Part shown: positions 44,901 through 54,829 of the stretch, one piece after another | Numbering within the stretch: the stretch's first letter is position 1 | Layout of the letters: every line of letters starts with the position of its first letter | Source of the DNA: Mesotaenium endlicherianum | Lineage: Eukaryota > Streptophyta > Zygnematophyceae > Zygnematales > Mesotaeniaceae | NCBI GenBank assembly: GCA_009602735.1 | Contig: WELA01006381.1 | Span: 308,678-372,677, forward strand | DNA length: 64,000 bases | Direction of reading: 5' to 3' | Position numbers and translations under genes: made by a program | The notes under the pieces: model-generated | The model's database searches: none | What the model was told of the DNA's origin: nothing | What the model saw: the letters and a program-made list of their open reading frames with translations, nothing else

Positions 44901-46665
44901 CGCTCACATGATACGCTCTGATGGCCTACATGCATGCATGCATGCATGCGTTGGCGGGCGGGCGGGCGCTGCGCAAACAGAACCCGGATGCTCTGCGCAA
45001 GGCCCAGGAGGAGGTGGACCGCGTGCTGGCGGGCGCGGCGCCCACGTTCTCCAACACGCGCGAGCTCAAGTACGTCACGCGCTGCATCAACGAGTCCATG
45101 CGCCTCTACCCGCACCCGCCGGTACGCCTGCCCGCCCGCCCGCCCGCCCTGCCACCGGAGCTGCTCCCCTCTGCTCCGCCTTCAACCTTGCGCTGCTCCA
45201 TATGACAAGCGCGCAGATCTGTTTCGTATCATTGGTTTGCTTCACCTCCTGATGCTCTGAAGAGAGACCGTCTCTTCGACCTGACTTCGATTGTGCTTCT
45301 TCTGCCTGGCGCCTGCGGGGGTGATTGGTTGGTGCGGGCGGGAGGTTGGTTGGTGCGGGCTGGTGGGGCAGATTCTGATCCGGAGAGCTCTGCAAGACGA
45401 CGTCCTGCCGGGCGGGTACAAGCTGGGGGTGGGCCAGGACGTCATGATCTCCGTGTACAACATCCACCACTCTCCGCAGGCAAGTGGGGCACCCTTTTGG
45501 GGCTGCAAAAGTGTATGTGTGTGTGTGTGTCTACGCCCACCCTGGCCAGGGCACCCGACAGATCCCTTCAACGACGGCAACGCGCTGACTTGGCGTCCGT
45601 TTCTCCACCGTGTGCCATGCTGCAAGGGGGCTGCAGGTGTGGGATCGTGCGGAGGAGTTTGTGCCCGAGCGCTTTGACCTCAACGAGGCCATCCCCACGG
45701 AAGTCACCACCGACTTCCGGTCTGCCCGGCCTCCCCTTCCGCCAACCCTAGTGGCAGGATGAGATGCACACGTGTGGAGTGAAAGAGCAGCTGGCATGGA
45801 CACGTCCAACCGCCTGCTGCCATGTGGGACGCCCAGCGAGGCTGGGTGCTGCTTGTGACTCGGTTCGCTCCCGCTCACTCGCGCCAATGCTCCTGCCTAT
45901 CGCTGCCGGGGGGGGGGGTGTGCCATGGGTGGTGCCAGGTACATTCCGTTCAGCGGAGGCGCGCGCAAGTGCGTGGGGGACCAGTTTGCGATGCTGGAGG
46001 CCATCGTGGCCCTGGCGGTGTTCCTGCAGCATCTCGACTTCTCGCTGGTGCCGGACCAGGACATCGGCATGACGACCGGCGCCACCATTCACACAAAGAA
46101 TGTGAGAGTCCGACGCTCCCTCTCTCTCTCTCTCTCTCCGGCCTCCGCGCAGCTTGGGCCCTACCTGCCTCTGGGCAGTCTTCTGGATCCCGCTTCGACA
46201 CTGCAGCCAGTGCTGCTCCCTACCTCCTCTGATGCTCTGGCGTGGGCGCCTACACCTTTCTCTTCCTCTTCTTGCTCACTTTTCTCGGACTTCGATGATT
46301 TCCTGTGTCCTCATACCCCTGTGGCAACTTGGTCAGCCTCCTCCGCCTCGCTTCAGAGTCTCGCGCGAACAAGGCCCCAGGCTCATGGATGTAGTGCTTC
46401 TTGTGGCATGCGTGTCCCAGCCTTGGGAATTAGTTTCACATGTGTGTGGGAAGCATGTGAAAGTGCCTTTTGACGTGGACAGAGCATGCTGCTCACTTGC
46501 CGAGTTGCTCTTGCTCCACAGCTGGCACTGGCAGCAGTTCTCACGAGGAGCTCACGTTTGAACCTGTATATTTTGCAGGGGTTGTACATGAATCTAAAAG
46601 TGAGAGGTAAACAGCATGATGCTGAGGTGTCTGTGGGAGGACGGGATGTCGCCAATGCCTTGTAG
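41989..46665 (+). CDS. CYP97A: CYP97A carotenoid beta-ring hydroxylase (LUT5-like)
   Basis: Plastid P450 that hydroxylates beta-rings of carotenes on the way to lutein and other xanthophylls. Exons: 41989-42437, 42942-43101, 43344-43640, 43896-44093, 44484-44585, 44981-45121, 45372-45479, 45637-45719, 45939-46101, 46579-46665; 595 residues, in phase throughout. The N-terminus (about 1-75) is Ser/Arg-rich like a transit peptide. CYP97A-type blocks: [25 protein letters not shown]-like sequence, [18 protein letters not shown], the I-helix AGHETTG (about 384-390), the ExxR motif ESMR (440-443), VPERFD, and the haem-binding [10 protein letters not shown] (Cys 524). The intron after 45479 starts GC (CAG|GCAAGT), a GC-AG intron. 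The start is the ATG before the transit-like region; an upstream in-frame non-ATG extension is ignored. Confidence 0.96.
43316..43333. repeat. TGCA repeat in CYP97A intron 2
   Basis: GCATGCATGCATGCATG lies 10 bp before the acceptor at 43343. A second, longer TGCA array lies in another intron of the same gene. It could be a microsatellite or, since CATGCATG is the plant RY motif, a factor-binding site; only the repeat itself is certain. Confidence 0.8.
44928..44949. repeat. TGCA repeat in CYP97A intron 5
   Basis: About five TGCA units (ACATGCATGCATGCATGCAT), roughly 30 bp before the acceptor at 44980. Same unit as in intron 2. Confidence 0.8.
45511..45530. repeat. TG dinucleotide repeat in CYP97A intron 7
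   Basis: Short GT/TG run in the GC-AG intron of CYP97A; a CT run of about 22 bp (46117-46138) lies in the last intron of the same gene. Confidence 0.8.
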
Positions 46666-47915
46666 CAGTAGTGAGGACTGGTTGCATGCGCTCTGGCTGG
46701 GAAGGAGAAGAGTGACTGTGAATGCCAGGTCGATGAGCGAGATGGGAACATGGGCCTGTAGTAGACGTTGTCGGTAGGAACCAGGTTAGCTGGGCCTCTA
46801 GGGCGCTTGCATAGATGTTCTGGTAGGGCTGTTCCCATCCTCCATTCACGCTGAGTGTTGGTATGCAGGACAAAGTGAAAACCGTGAAAGTTTACCCTCT
46901 GAATTTTACTGCGAAGAAATGAGAGACGTGCATGACGAGCAATATAGGTCAGGCATGGTCGTGTTTCCATCAGGAGTAGGCTAAGGGTGCAGTCCCTGAT
47001 TCTGTGAAGCGATTGTGCATGTTAGTCAGCAATTTGCTTCTGATGGAGGGATTTGTCGTGCATTACGGCCACTGTAGTGCCATGCTTATACTGGGGATAT
47101 GCCACAAGTGCTTCGTCAGGCAACTATGACTTGGTTGGTCATCGTCTGCGCGCGCCTCCCTTTATCTAAGCATATGTCTGCAATGTTCTCCTCCAACACT
47201 GCTGCCTACCTCAATTCCTTGTATACTTCATTAATGTTTGCCAAGAAATTGGATCAGCCAGCTTGTGCTTTGGAGATCTTGCTACTCGGTGGTTTGACGC
47301 AAAGCACGCATTTCTCCTCATGTGCTGAAGTTACACTGGGGGGGTTCAGACAGCAGTTGCTGACACTCAGATAAATGGCTCCACTCATCCGCAAATATCT
47401 CTAACAGTCCAGAACAAGTTTTAAGTCGTGCGGGAGTAATGTATTAGACTCCACATCAGGTGTACAATAGCATTCATGAAAGATGTCCCTGCACTTTCAC
47501 TTCATATCCAATGTAGTGTTTGACGAGGCCTGCTACACACTGAACAGATTGCAGGTACCTCAACTCCTCAGTCTTTGTGACCATGTACACTGAATTGAAG
47601 TTGCTACATCTTTGTTATTCCCACTACTAAGATGGAGGCCCAAATAAACACAAATAGTAGAAGCTGCATACACTGGCTTATATACCACGCCTGATACGTG
47701 CAGACTGACTGTGTTCAACCAAGTCTTATTCCTATTCCTAGAAAAGAATGGTCACCAACGAAATGGCCCTGCTAAGTGCAGAACGCACAATTGGATCTTA
47801 TTATACACCACTCTAGTAGTCCAGCTGCGTAGACAACAATGGCAGTAATGTAAATTAATCGACTCCAGTCTGGACAATCAATGTTCTTCACATGAACCGG
47901 TGCATCACACCCTAT
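46666..47915. other. Convergent 3' spacer
   Basis: About 1.25 kb between the 3' ends of CYP97A (+) and the MYB gene (-). No gene, RNA or repeat recognised. Confidence 0.45.
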
Positions 47916-49755
47916 TTACACAACACTAATTGGAGAATTGCTCATGTCAGAGCTACTAGAACTAACATTTCCACTCCCGGCATTGGGATTGGAATGAAAA
48001 GCTGATGGTCTTGAAGGTCCATCAAGAAGTTTGAAGGTCAAGGAAGATGGTTCCAACACTTGCCCAGCATCCTTTAGTACCTCTTTCCCTTGGAAGCCTG
48101 GGCGTAACCCCTTTTCAGATATGTCTAAGGGACTTGTAGGCAGAGAAGCAGTCGGACGCACAACCTTCGGATGAAATGAAGGGACTGGCAAGGTTGGTGG
48201 AATTCCCATCACATGAGAAGATTCAGGTCGTCTATACATCATCCAGGGAGGAAAGTAGGGCACATATTGGCAGGACAAGAAGCTGGAAGGCCCCGGGGGA
48301 TAGCTTGAAGGGCATGGATCTGGCGGTAAGTTGAGATGCCTAGTATCGCCTTGAGTCGTTGCCTGAAATCCCGCGACTACATGAGGAGAAGGCCGAGCTA
48401 CATCTGTCCAATGGTGACCAGACTGTGTATGAGCATAGTGTGAAGACTGCTCTCGCATGCGTTCCTCAACATGTCCAGGCTCTGCCGGCTCCGGACCTAG
48501 CCGCAAAGCTATGTCACTTTCCATCCTTCTGTACTTCAATGCAATGTCGCATTCCATCGAGGAGGGGCCAACGGTGTCAACCTCTGCATTCCCGTAGATT
48601 GGAGGCCTAGCAGTCTGCGCCATATCTGCACTGACACCTGGCCTTATATGCGCCCCTTCCCCAAACACAGGAGATGATTCCACTCTGCGGAGCGCAAGTG
48701 CAGTGTGATCCCTTTCTGCACCACCACTTCTACCATTGCAAACCTGGCCATGCCCTACGAGAGCTGTCCTTGAATGTGTAGAATAAGGTCCGACCCCTTG
48801 CCCGACCATACCGAAAGATGATAGGATGGAAGGATATGACTGGGATCTGTTCATGTCAGCATTGCCCTCAGCTACATGGTTCGGTACAAGGCTGGAGCTG
48901 GAGAAGTGCTCGCTGACTGTATTTGCCACAGAATCTTCAGCCAAGGTTGGCAGGCTAGGTGTGCTGAAAGATCTTCCCATAGACGGACCACTTGGCTGAA
49001 TACAGACAATAACAAACACAGATTTAGAAGCAGAATGGAAGGCGTATCCACTGCTTCCACCTGTAATGTGACCTTATACTCTCTGATTACAGCGCCAAGC
49101 AACCAGATGGAACCACAAAAGAAGAGAGCAGCCCTCCACTAATATGAACTCAGAGCAGAAGTCAGTGCATCATACCGATTCTGAGCTTATATCAAACAGG
49201 CTGGACCGCCGTTTCCGCTTGTTATGGTTGCTCTGACGTATAAAGTATTTCTGGGCGTGACTTGCGACCTGAGTAGGAGTGCGCGTCTGGACAAAGTTCC
49301 TAGAGATGCCACGCCAGTCCCCTTTTCCCAACTTGTGCAATCCGAGGAGAAACAGTCGATGTTCTTCTTCTGTCCATGGCACACCTGCACACCACAGTTT
49401 GTTCACTACTCAGTCCCAGAGAAAGGAAAAGAAGCGAGACTAGCCGATCGTTGCTGCAACTGCCCCGCCCGCTTCACCCAAATGCACATCGACATTTACC
49501 CTTTTTTCGTTCTCGAGGATGGCTCGAAGATTGTGCAACTCCGTCAGATAGGTAACCATCCTGTCCCGGACCAGTGTCCGAATGTTCAGGAGTCGCAAGA
49601 AGAGGCGTTGAGGAATAATTGCTTAGGTTACCCATGCTAACACTCTTCCTCATGGTCGTATCAGAGAGCCTCACACCAAATAGGCGGACGCCTTTTTCAG
49701 GACAAGTCCTAGAATTATGACCATTATGGCCACAGTGAGAGCAACGTCGAGTCAT
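47916..49755 (-). CDS. SHAQKYF MYB-related transcription factor with zinc knuckle
   Basis: KUA1/MYBS3-like nuclear factor. Exons (- strand): 49755-49500, 49384-49176, 48995-47916; phases agree and give 514 residues. A CCHC knuckle sits at the very start (C5-x2-C8-x4-H13-x4-C18), followed by RLFGV (24-28), a known plant repression motif. The single MYB repeat (about 86-138) starts [15 protein letters not shown] and ends with SHAQKYF (127-133), the DNA-recognition helix of this class, which binds TATCCA/GATAAG-type sites. The long last exon is Ser/Pro-rich and probably disordered; it ends in a Ser run ([15 protein letters not shown]). The intron positions around the MYB repeat match those typical of the plant family. 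Likely a repressor, but targets are unknown. Confidence 0.93.
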
Positions 49756-50864
49756 TTCAGAACTACAGGACTACAGTACTGGATCAGTAGGTTAAGAGGG
49801 ACAATAGTATCCGCTCTTCTCTGCTCTCGTGCTCATCTCTCTTTGTATTAGTTTTGTATACGAAAGTAAAGCGATTGCAGATTTAGAGATGTAGGGATGA
49901 AGGCAGATCAAGGCGTAAATTTTGGCCATGAACTCCCGGGGCTCGCGCCTCGCCGCTTGCCAAGCAGCAGAGCAAGTCAAAGTTTCGTATGTTGATACTG
50001 AAAGCAATTTGGTCCGTCGGTGGAGACCAGTACAGACCTCATTACAGTCCACGTACCTCCTAGATTGAGCAGGGTAGTCGTGCAGGTGAGTGCAGGGCCC
50101 AGGCCCCAAGGTCTAGACTCCAGAGGCCAGTAGCGGCAACTCAAAGATTCTGGGGAAAATCTCATAATTTGTTGAATGAAAAAAATCGCCAGCCTGGTCG
50201 CAGAGTTCGTCTACCGTCGGAAAAAGGCATCGCGTTACCCAGATCGAACTGGTGCACACTGCTTAGTACGTACTAAACTTTTCTAGACCATTAGTGCAGA
50301 AGAGTGCATAACAAAAGCTCCACACTGAAGTTCCACGTTTGCACTAAAGTGAGAGATGGTGGGCCTAAAATAGCCTACAAGCCACTACAAGCATCGATCC
50401 GGATACGGCAGTATAGTTTGGAACTTTTGACCAGCTTTTGACAGTTATTTGGGCCTACGGCTGCCTGCCAGCAGCCAGTCGCTGCCAGTTCATGCATCCA
50501 ATTACAGATCAAATATCAGCCAAAGGATCTAGAAACGAAGTGCCAATCGCATTGAGTGAATACACGCTGTCGCTTGTCGTGTCTGTCAATCTGGTCCGGA
50601 TTAAGGAAACAGGATAATGCTATGCTGCACGTGCTTAAGAGGTCTTCTTTCTATGGCCTTTTCTCACCTCCTATCCTCCAGTGGTCACACCGGGTCACAC
50701 ACCTGTTCCACACGAAAGTTTTGCGACTTAAGTTATCGGCCACTGCTGAAAGTTAGCAACGGACCGTGTGACGGTGTGCATTACCGAGATCACGACAAGA
50801 TTTCGATCTATTGTCGTGCCTGTTGGTGACGTGGATTCAGTCTCGACGGCTGTCCAAATTGAAA
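49756..50864. other. MYB gene promoter side and spacer
   Basis: About 1.1 kb upstream of the MYB start. No further gene is supported. The last nine bases (50856-50864) are the left target duplication of the foldback element that follows. Confidence 0.4.
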
Positions 50865-51649
50865 GGGGTAATTACCAAAGTAGCACTCCAAGTTTGGTTT
50901 ATTTCAAAATCTAGCACTCCAAATTTCGTCATTACAAAACTAGCAGTCGCACATGTAAGGTGAGGCCACGTAGGCCTTACGCGATCAAATGACGTGCTAC
51001 ACGAATTCGCACGCGACCCTACCTGACACACAACTTCTCTCTTTCGTTTCCAAAATCTTCGACCACCACTTTTGTAACTGACCAAAACTGCCCCTGCCTC
51101 TATCTTGCAGTTTCGCCTGAGCTCAGCCGCGTCTGCAGACTAACTGAGCTCGGCCTGCTCGCTCTCTTACTAAACCCTACATCCTAAGAAATTTGCATGT
51201 AATAGTTAGATCGCTGCATGTGAGTCTACTTGCTACGCTAGCACTACCGGTATGATTGAGAAGCTCAATGGCGAGCAGCTCAATCATACTGGTATAGCAA
51301 GTCAACTCACATGCAACGATCGAACTATTACATGCAAAATTCTTAAGCGAGTATGAGAGCGGGCAAGCCGAGCTCAGCGGACGGGGGTGAGCTTTGGCGA
51401 AACTTCAAGATAGAGGAAGGGGCAATTTTGGTCAGTTAGAAAAGTGGTCGTGGAAAATTATGGAACCGAAAGAGAGAAGTGGTGTGTCAGGTAGGGTCGC
51501 GCGCGAATTCGTGTGGCACGTCATTTGATAGTGTAAGGCCTACGTGGCCTCACCTTACATGTGAGAAGGCTAGTTTTGTAATAACGAAACTTGGGAGTGC
51601 TAGATTTTGAAATAAACAAAACTTGGAGTGCTACTTTGGTAATTATCCT
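50865..51649. mobile_element. Foldback, Mutator-like non-autonomous DNA transposon
   Basis: 785 bp made of two long inverted arms, about 50865-51245 and 51268-51649, around a short centre (ATTGAGAAGCTCAAT). The arm ends read GGGGTAATTACCAAAGTAGC on the left and, reverse-complemented, AGGATAATTACCAAAGTAGC on the right; similarity continues inward with scattered differences and small indels. The 9-bp sequence AAATTGAAA flanks both ends (50856-50864 and 51650-51658). Very long inverted ends with 9-bp target duplications are typical of Mutator-like elements. No open frame for a transposase, so it would depend on another copy. The intact target duplication suggests moderate age. Confidence 0.85.
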
Positions 51650-53092
51650 AAATTGAAACCGTCGTACAGAGCTTTACCAAGACTAAGGTAAACCTCTCCC
51701 CGGTCACAAGTTGTGGACTGTCTTTGATACGAAGTTTTTAAAATACTCACACAAAACCAGACTACAAATATGCGGTACTATCCTTCCTGGAACAATGAAA
51801 TCATCTTAGTCTTGGGCTTGGCTATCAATAAGAGAGAAATAATTTTGGGCAGGCACGCTTGCGTCCCATTGGGTCGCCCACAAAACTGGCTCTTCTGTGC
51901 ACCGTACAACAAAGAAAACAGGGGAGGATGCAATCTTTACTCTATATGAATCAAAAGGTTCGTATTACCATGTTTCACCTTTTTCGTACCTCTCGTGCAG
52001 AAAAGTCTTGGTCCTTGTACTACTTGGAGATATTGAATTGACTAGAGAAGCAACAATAGGGCAACAGTAGTCCAAGATACCACAGCCATGAGAACAACAA
52101 ATCCTCTTCAACTTGATTATATCAAATTACTCACTTAGTTAAGCATCACGCAAGTATAACAGGCGCCACAAACATGTAGATAAGATCAAAAGATATATTT
52201 CAGCTACTTGCACTTGCTATGTGGCCCAACTCATTGAATTGTGCTTTTTTGGACGAAATGTTTACAAAAGTTGAAATCACCCCCTCATTAAGGGGGTAAT
52301 TTCAACTTTTGTGAACATTTCAATTTCAAACATTATGTTGAGGTGACACACCGTAAAAAAAATTTATCATGGATATTGTATCATTTTGTTACTTCAAGAA
52401 AACATTTAATGTCTTGTATAATATTGTTTCATGCTTTTTATATTGTTCTGAAAGATTCATCAATTATATCTCCATGAATCACGATTGGAGTTTACAGTGG
52501 GTTTGCCTTTGCTTGAAGTTGCTTCATATGTAACATACAATTGCAAGCATACTTACACAAACCTGTGGTAAGAAATGCTTACAAGTCTGGTCTCAAATCT
52601 TTATCAACAAAGACTGTCGTTCAGCACCTACATAATGCTATGGGGTGCATCTCCCTCGTGGGGCATTTTTAAAAACCATTTGAAAGCGTATCAACTTGCT
52701 AGCAAATAGTGAACATTAGTTTGCAAGGACTTTCATTAGGCAAGATATGTTTATTTAAGGTGACACATGGGTCAACATTGTCGTGCCTAACAGTGTCGGT
52801 CCCTCGGCACGTGCGTAGCCTTCCAGCACGTGTGCCTTCGGCCTGGTTGATGTGTTGGTGGCCCTCCTCACGTGTGGCAGACATGGTCGATCGACCTTTG
52901 CACGTGTGTCGGTGACAAGCCTTACCAGGGTTAACCCATCCCTGGGATCCTGAACTTGCACCATGCAGCCTTGACCAACACTCAGGGTGACGTTCTCTGT
53001 CACCCGGCTCTCACCATCTGCTTATCCTAAGACTTTAGCATAAAATTTTAAAAAATACTTGTCTGGCCTTCATTCCTTCTACACCCCTCCCT
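51650..53092. other. AT-rich spacer
   Basis: About 1.4 kb. It contains the right target duplication of the foldback element and the hairpin at 52256-52319. The stretch 52740-53092 has several CACGTG-type and palindromic blocks (such as GGTGACGTTCTCTGTCACC) and lies next to the retroelement end, so it may be its long terminal sequence. No gene seen. Confidence 0.4.
52256..52319. repeat. Short hairpin-forming inverted repeat
   Basis: AAATGTTTACAAAAGTTGAA and the following ATCACCCCCT are mirrored by AGGGGGTAATTTCAACTTTT and GTGAACATTT around a tiny loop, with only a few mismatches. It could form a 29-bp stem. It may be a tiny foldback insertion; it is too short for a family call. Confidence 0.6.
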
Positions 53093-53130
53093 TTCAGCTG
53101 AGGCGTCCCTGCCTTTCCTGCTGAAAGCTA

Positions 53131-53460
53131 TTATTTTCCAACTCTGCGGCTAGGGGTTTTAGGAAGGCAATCAGGACATTCCCATCGTCCTGCCATAATT
53201 TCTTCCTCGCCAATGCAGAAAGTGTGCCAACGGGCACCACACTTGTCGCAAGCTACCATTGCGTCCTGATCGTCCAGCACTTTGCAGCTGGCACAAGGCG
53301 TGGCCGGCACCAATTCCTCGAGCACAACCCTAATTGTGGGATCAATATTCGGCAAATGGCATAGCGAGCAATTCTGCACGTGGTCTCTCATGGTTTTACC
53401 ATCAGAACCTTCCAGTTCTAACACACCACTGTCAAACGCATGTTTCACGCGCAAGATCAC
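53131..53460 (-). CDS. Retroelement PHD finger tail
   Basis: Contains a complete PHD (C4HC3) pattern: CASC, then CDKC, then WHTFC, and finally CPDC, with the usual W two positions before the last pair (GRWECPDC). An extra CSLC pair lies about 40 residues before it. PHD fingers read the methylation state of the histone H3 tail. Its position after the integrase is where chromoviruses carry a chromodomain, so it may guide integration to certain chromatin; that role is inferred. Confidence 0.85.
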   Translation of the reverse strand: MILRVKHAFDSGVLELEGSDGKTMRDHVQNCSLCHLPNIDPTIRVVLEELVPATPCASCKVLDDQDAMVACDKCGARWHTFCIGEEEIMAGRWECPDCLPKTPSRRVGK

Positions 53461-54800
53461 TGCACCTGAACTGGTGTCGATGGTGGTCTTGGTCTGGCGC
53501 TTGGGTAGACAAAATCTCCTTCTTGAATCCACGTCATCTGCAGGCGGTAGCTCCCGTCTCGCGTCTTTGCGTAACGTTGCGTATCTCTTTTCTGTGCAAT
53601 TTTCAGATTGTCTAGTGCAGCCGGCATCATGCGCTCAAATAACGCCTTACGGCGCACCATCACTTTTAACAGTTCATCAGGGCTGTCCAGGTTTTTCACC
53701 TGTTCAATCTCCTGCTTGATGCTGCTGGGCACTACTGGACTTCTGCCAAACAGTATCTGATATGGCGAGTAATTTGCCAAGGCAGCCTGCTTGCTAACTC
53801 TGTAACCCATAACCAGCCATGGCAGGGCTAGATCCCAGTCACGCTTGTCATGCTCAAGGCAAAACTTGCGCAAAGCAGACTTAATGGTTTGCACCATCCT
53901 TTCTGCCAGACCATCTGCTTGCGGATGATCTCTAGACGTAGTGCGATGATCGATGAAGCATCTGTCCAAGAGTTTCTGAAAAGACCCTTGGAACTCAGAC
54001 CCTTGGTCTGTCAGCACTTCTGCTGGAGCTCCATGACGCACAATCACACCATTGAGGAACGCTTCCGCGGTCCCTAGACTCTCCTTAGCAGTCAGAGGGA
54101 CAACCTCTATCCACTTAGAGAAATGCTCAATCATGACCATGATATACTTGTTACCTCGCTTAGACAGCGGTAGCTCTCCTGCAAGATCGCAGCTCCANTA
54201 GCTCCAACGGTAACCTAGGCCTATGATTGGCAAAGGTTGCAAGTGTGGATGTTGCTGTGTAAAACCAGCCTTGACGGGATCACAGCTTTGGCAGGCCTTG
54301 ATCACATCTTCACACTGCTGCTTCATGCCCCTCCACCAGTAAGACAGCTCCAAAAGACTATATGTCTTCTTGATACCATAGTATCCAGTGTTCTCGTGCA
54401 TTTCCTGCACAAGAGCTCGTCTCCTGATGGGTTCTGGCACTGACTTCTCCTGACCAATCTCTTCAATTTTGAAGAGGTTGTTGCATTTCCAGCAAAACCT
54501 TTTAGCTCGATGGTTTACCTGGTCCTTCTCCTTCACTGATAGTCCTTCCAAGTGAGTTCCCGTCTTCAGCCAGTGCATAGTAGCTTGATCTTTCCAGATC
54601 TCTGGACTGAACAGGGGTAGAGGCTCAGCTTCACCTGATGCTACTATTCCAGCCATTTCGGCTAGGCAAGCCACCAACTCTGCTGGGCTGCTCGGGTCTT
54701 CGTCCTCTCGAGCTCCTGTTCTGTCGTCTGAAGATGGGTCTGGGTTCCTGCTGAGTCCATCGGCGTCGTTGTTGAGCACTCCTGCTCTGTGCACCACCGT
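53460..54800 (-). CDS. Retroelement RNase H tail and integrase
   Basis: Starts with the end of RNase H (VVHRAGVLNNDADGLSRNP). Next is the integrase HHCC zinc module (HENTGYYGIKKTYSLLELSY to CQSC) and the catalytic core, with its first aspartate in DLAGEL, the second in TDQGSEF, and the glutamate in DGLAERMVQTIK. Then comes the usual WLVMGYRVSKQAAL to SPYQILFGRSPV block. All three catalytic acids are visible. The integrase inserts the DNA copy into the genome. Confidence 0.88.
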
Positions 54801-54829
54801 CATTTGGTACTCTTGTAGCTTAAGAGNAC

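Noticed and set aside
50865-51649. Foldback element as an LTR or hairpin RNA gene
   Set aside because: Inverted arms with a 9-bp duplication fit a Mutator-like DNA transposon better; there is no TG...CA end with a 5-bp duplication.
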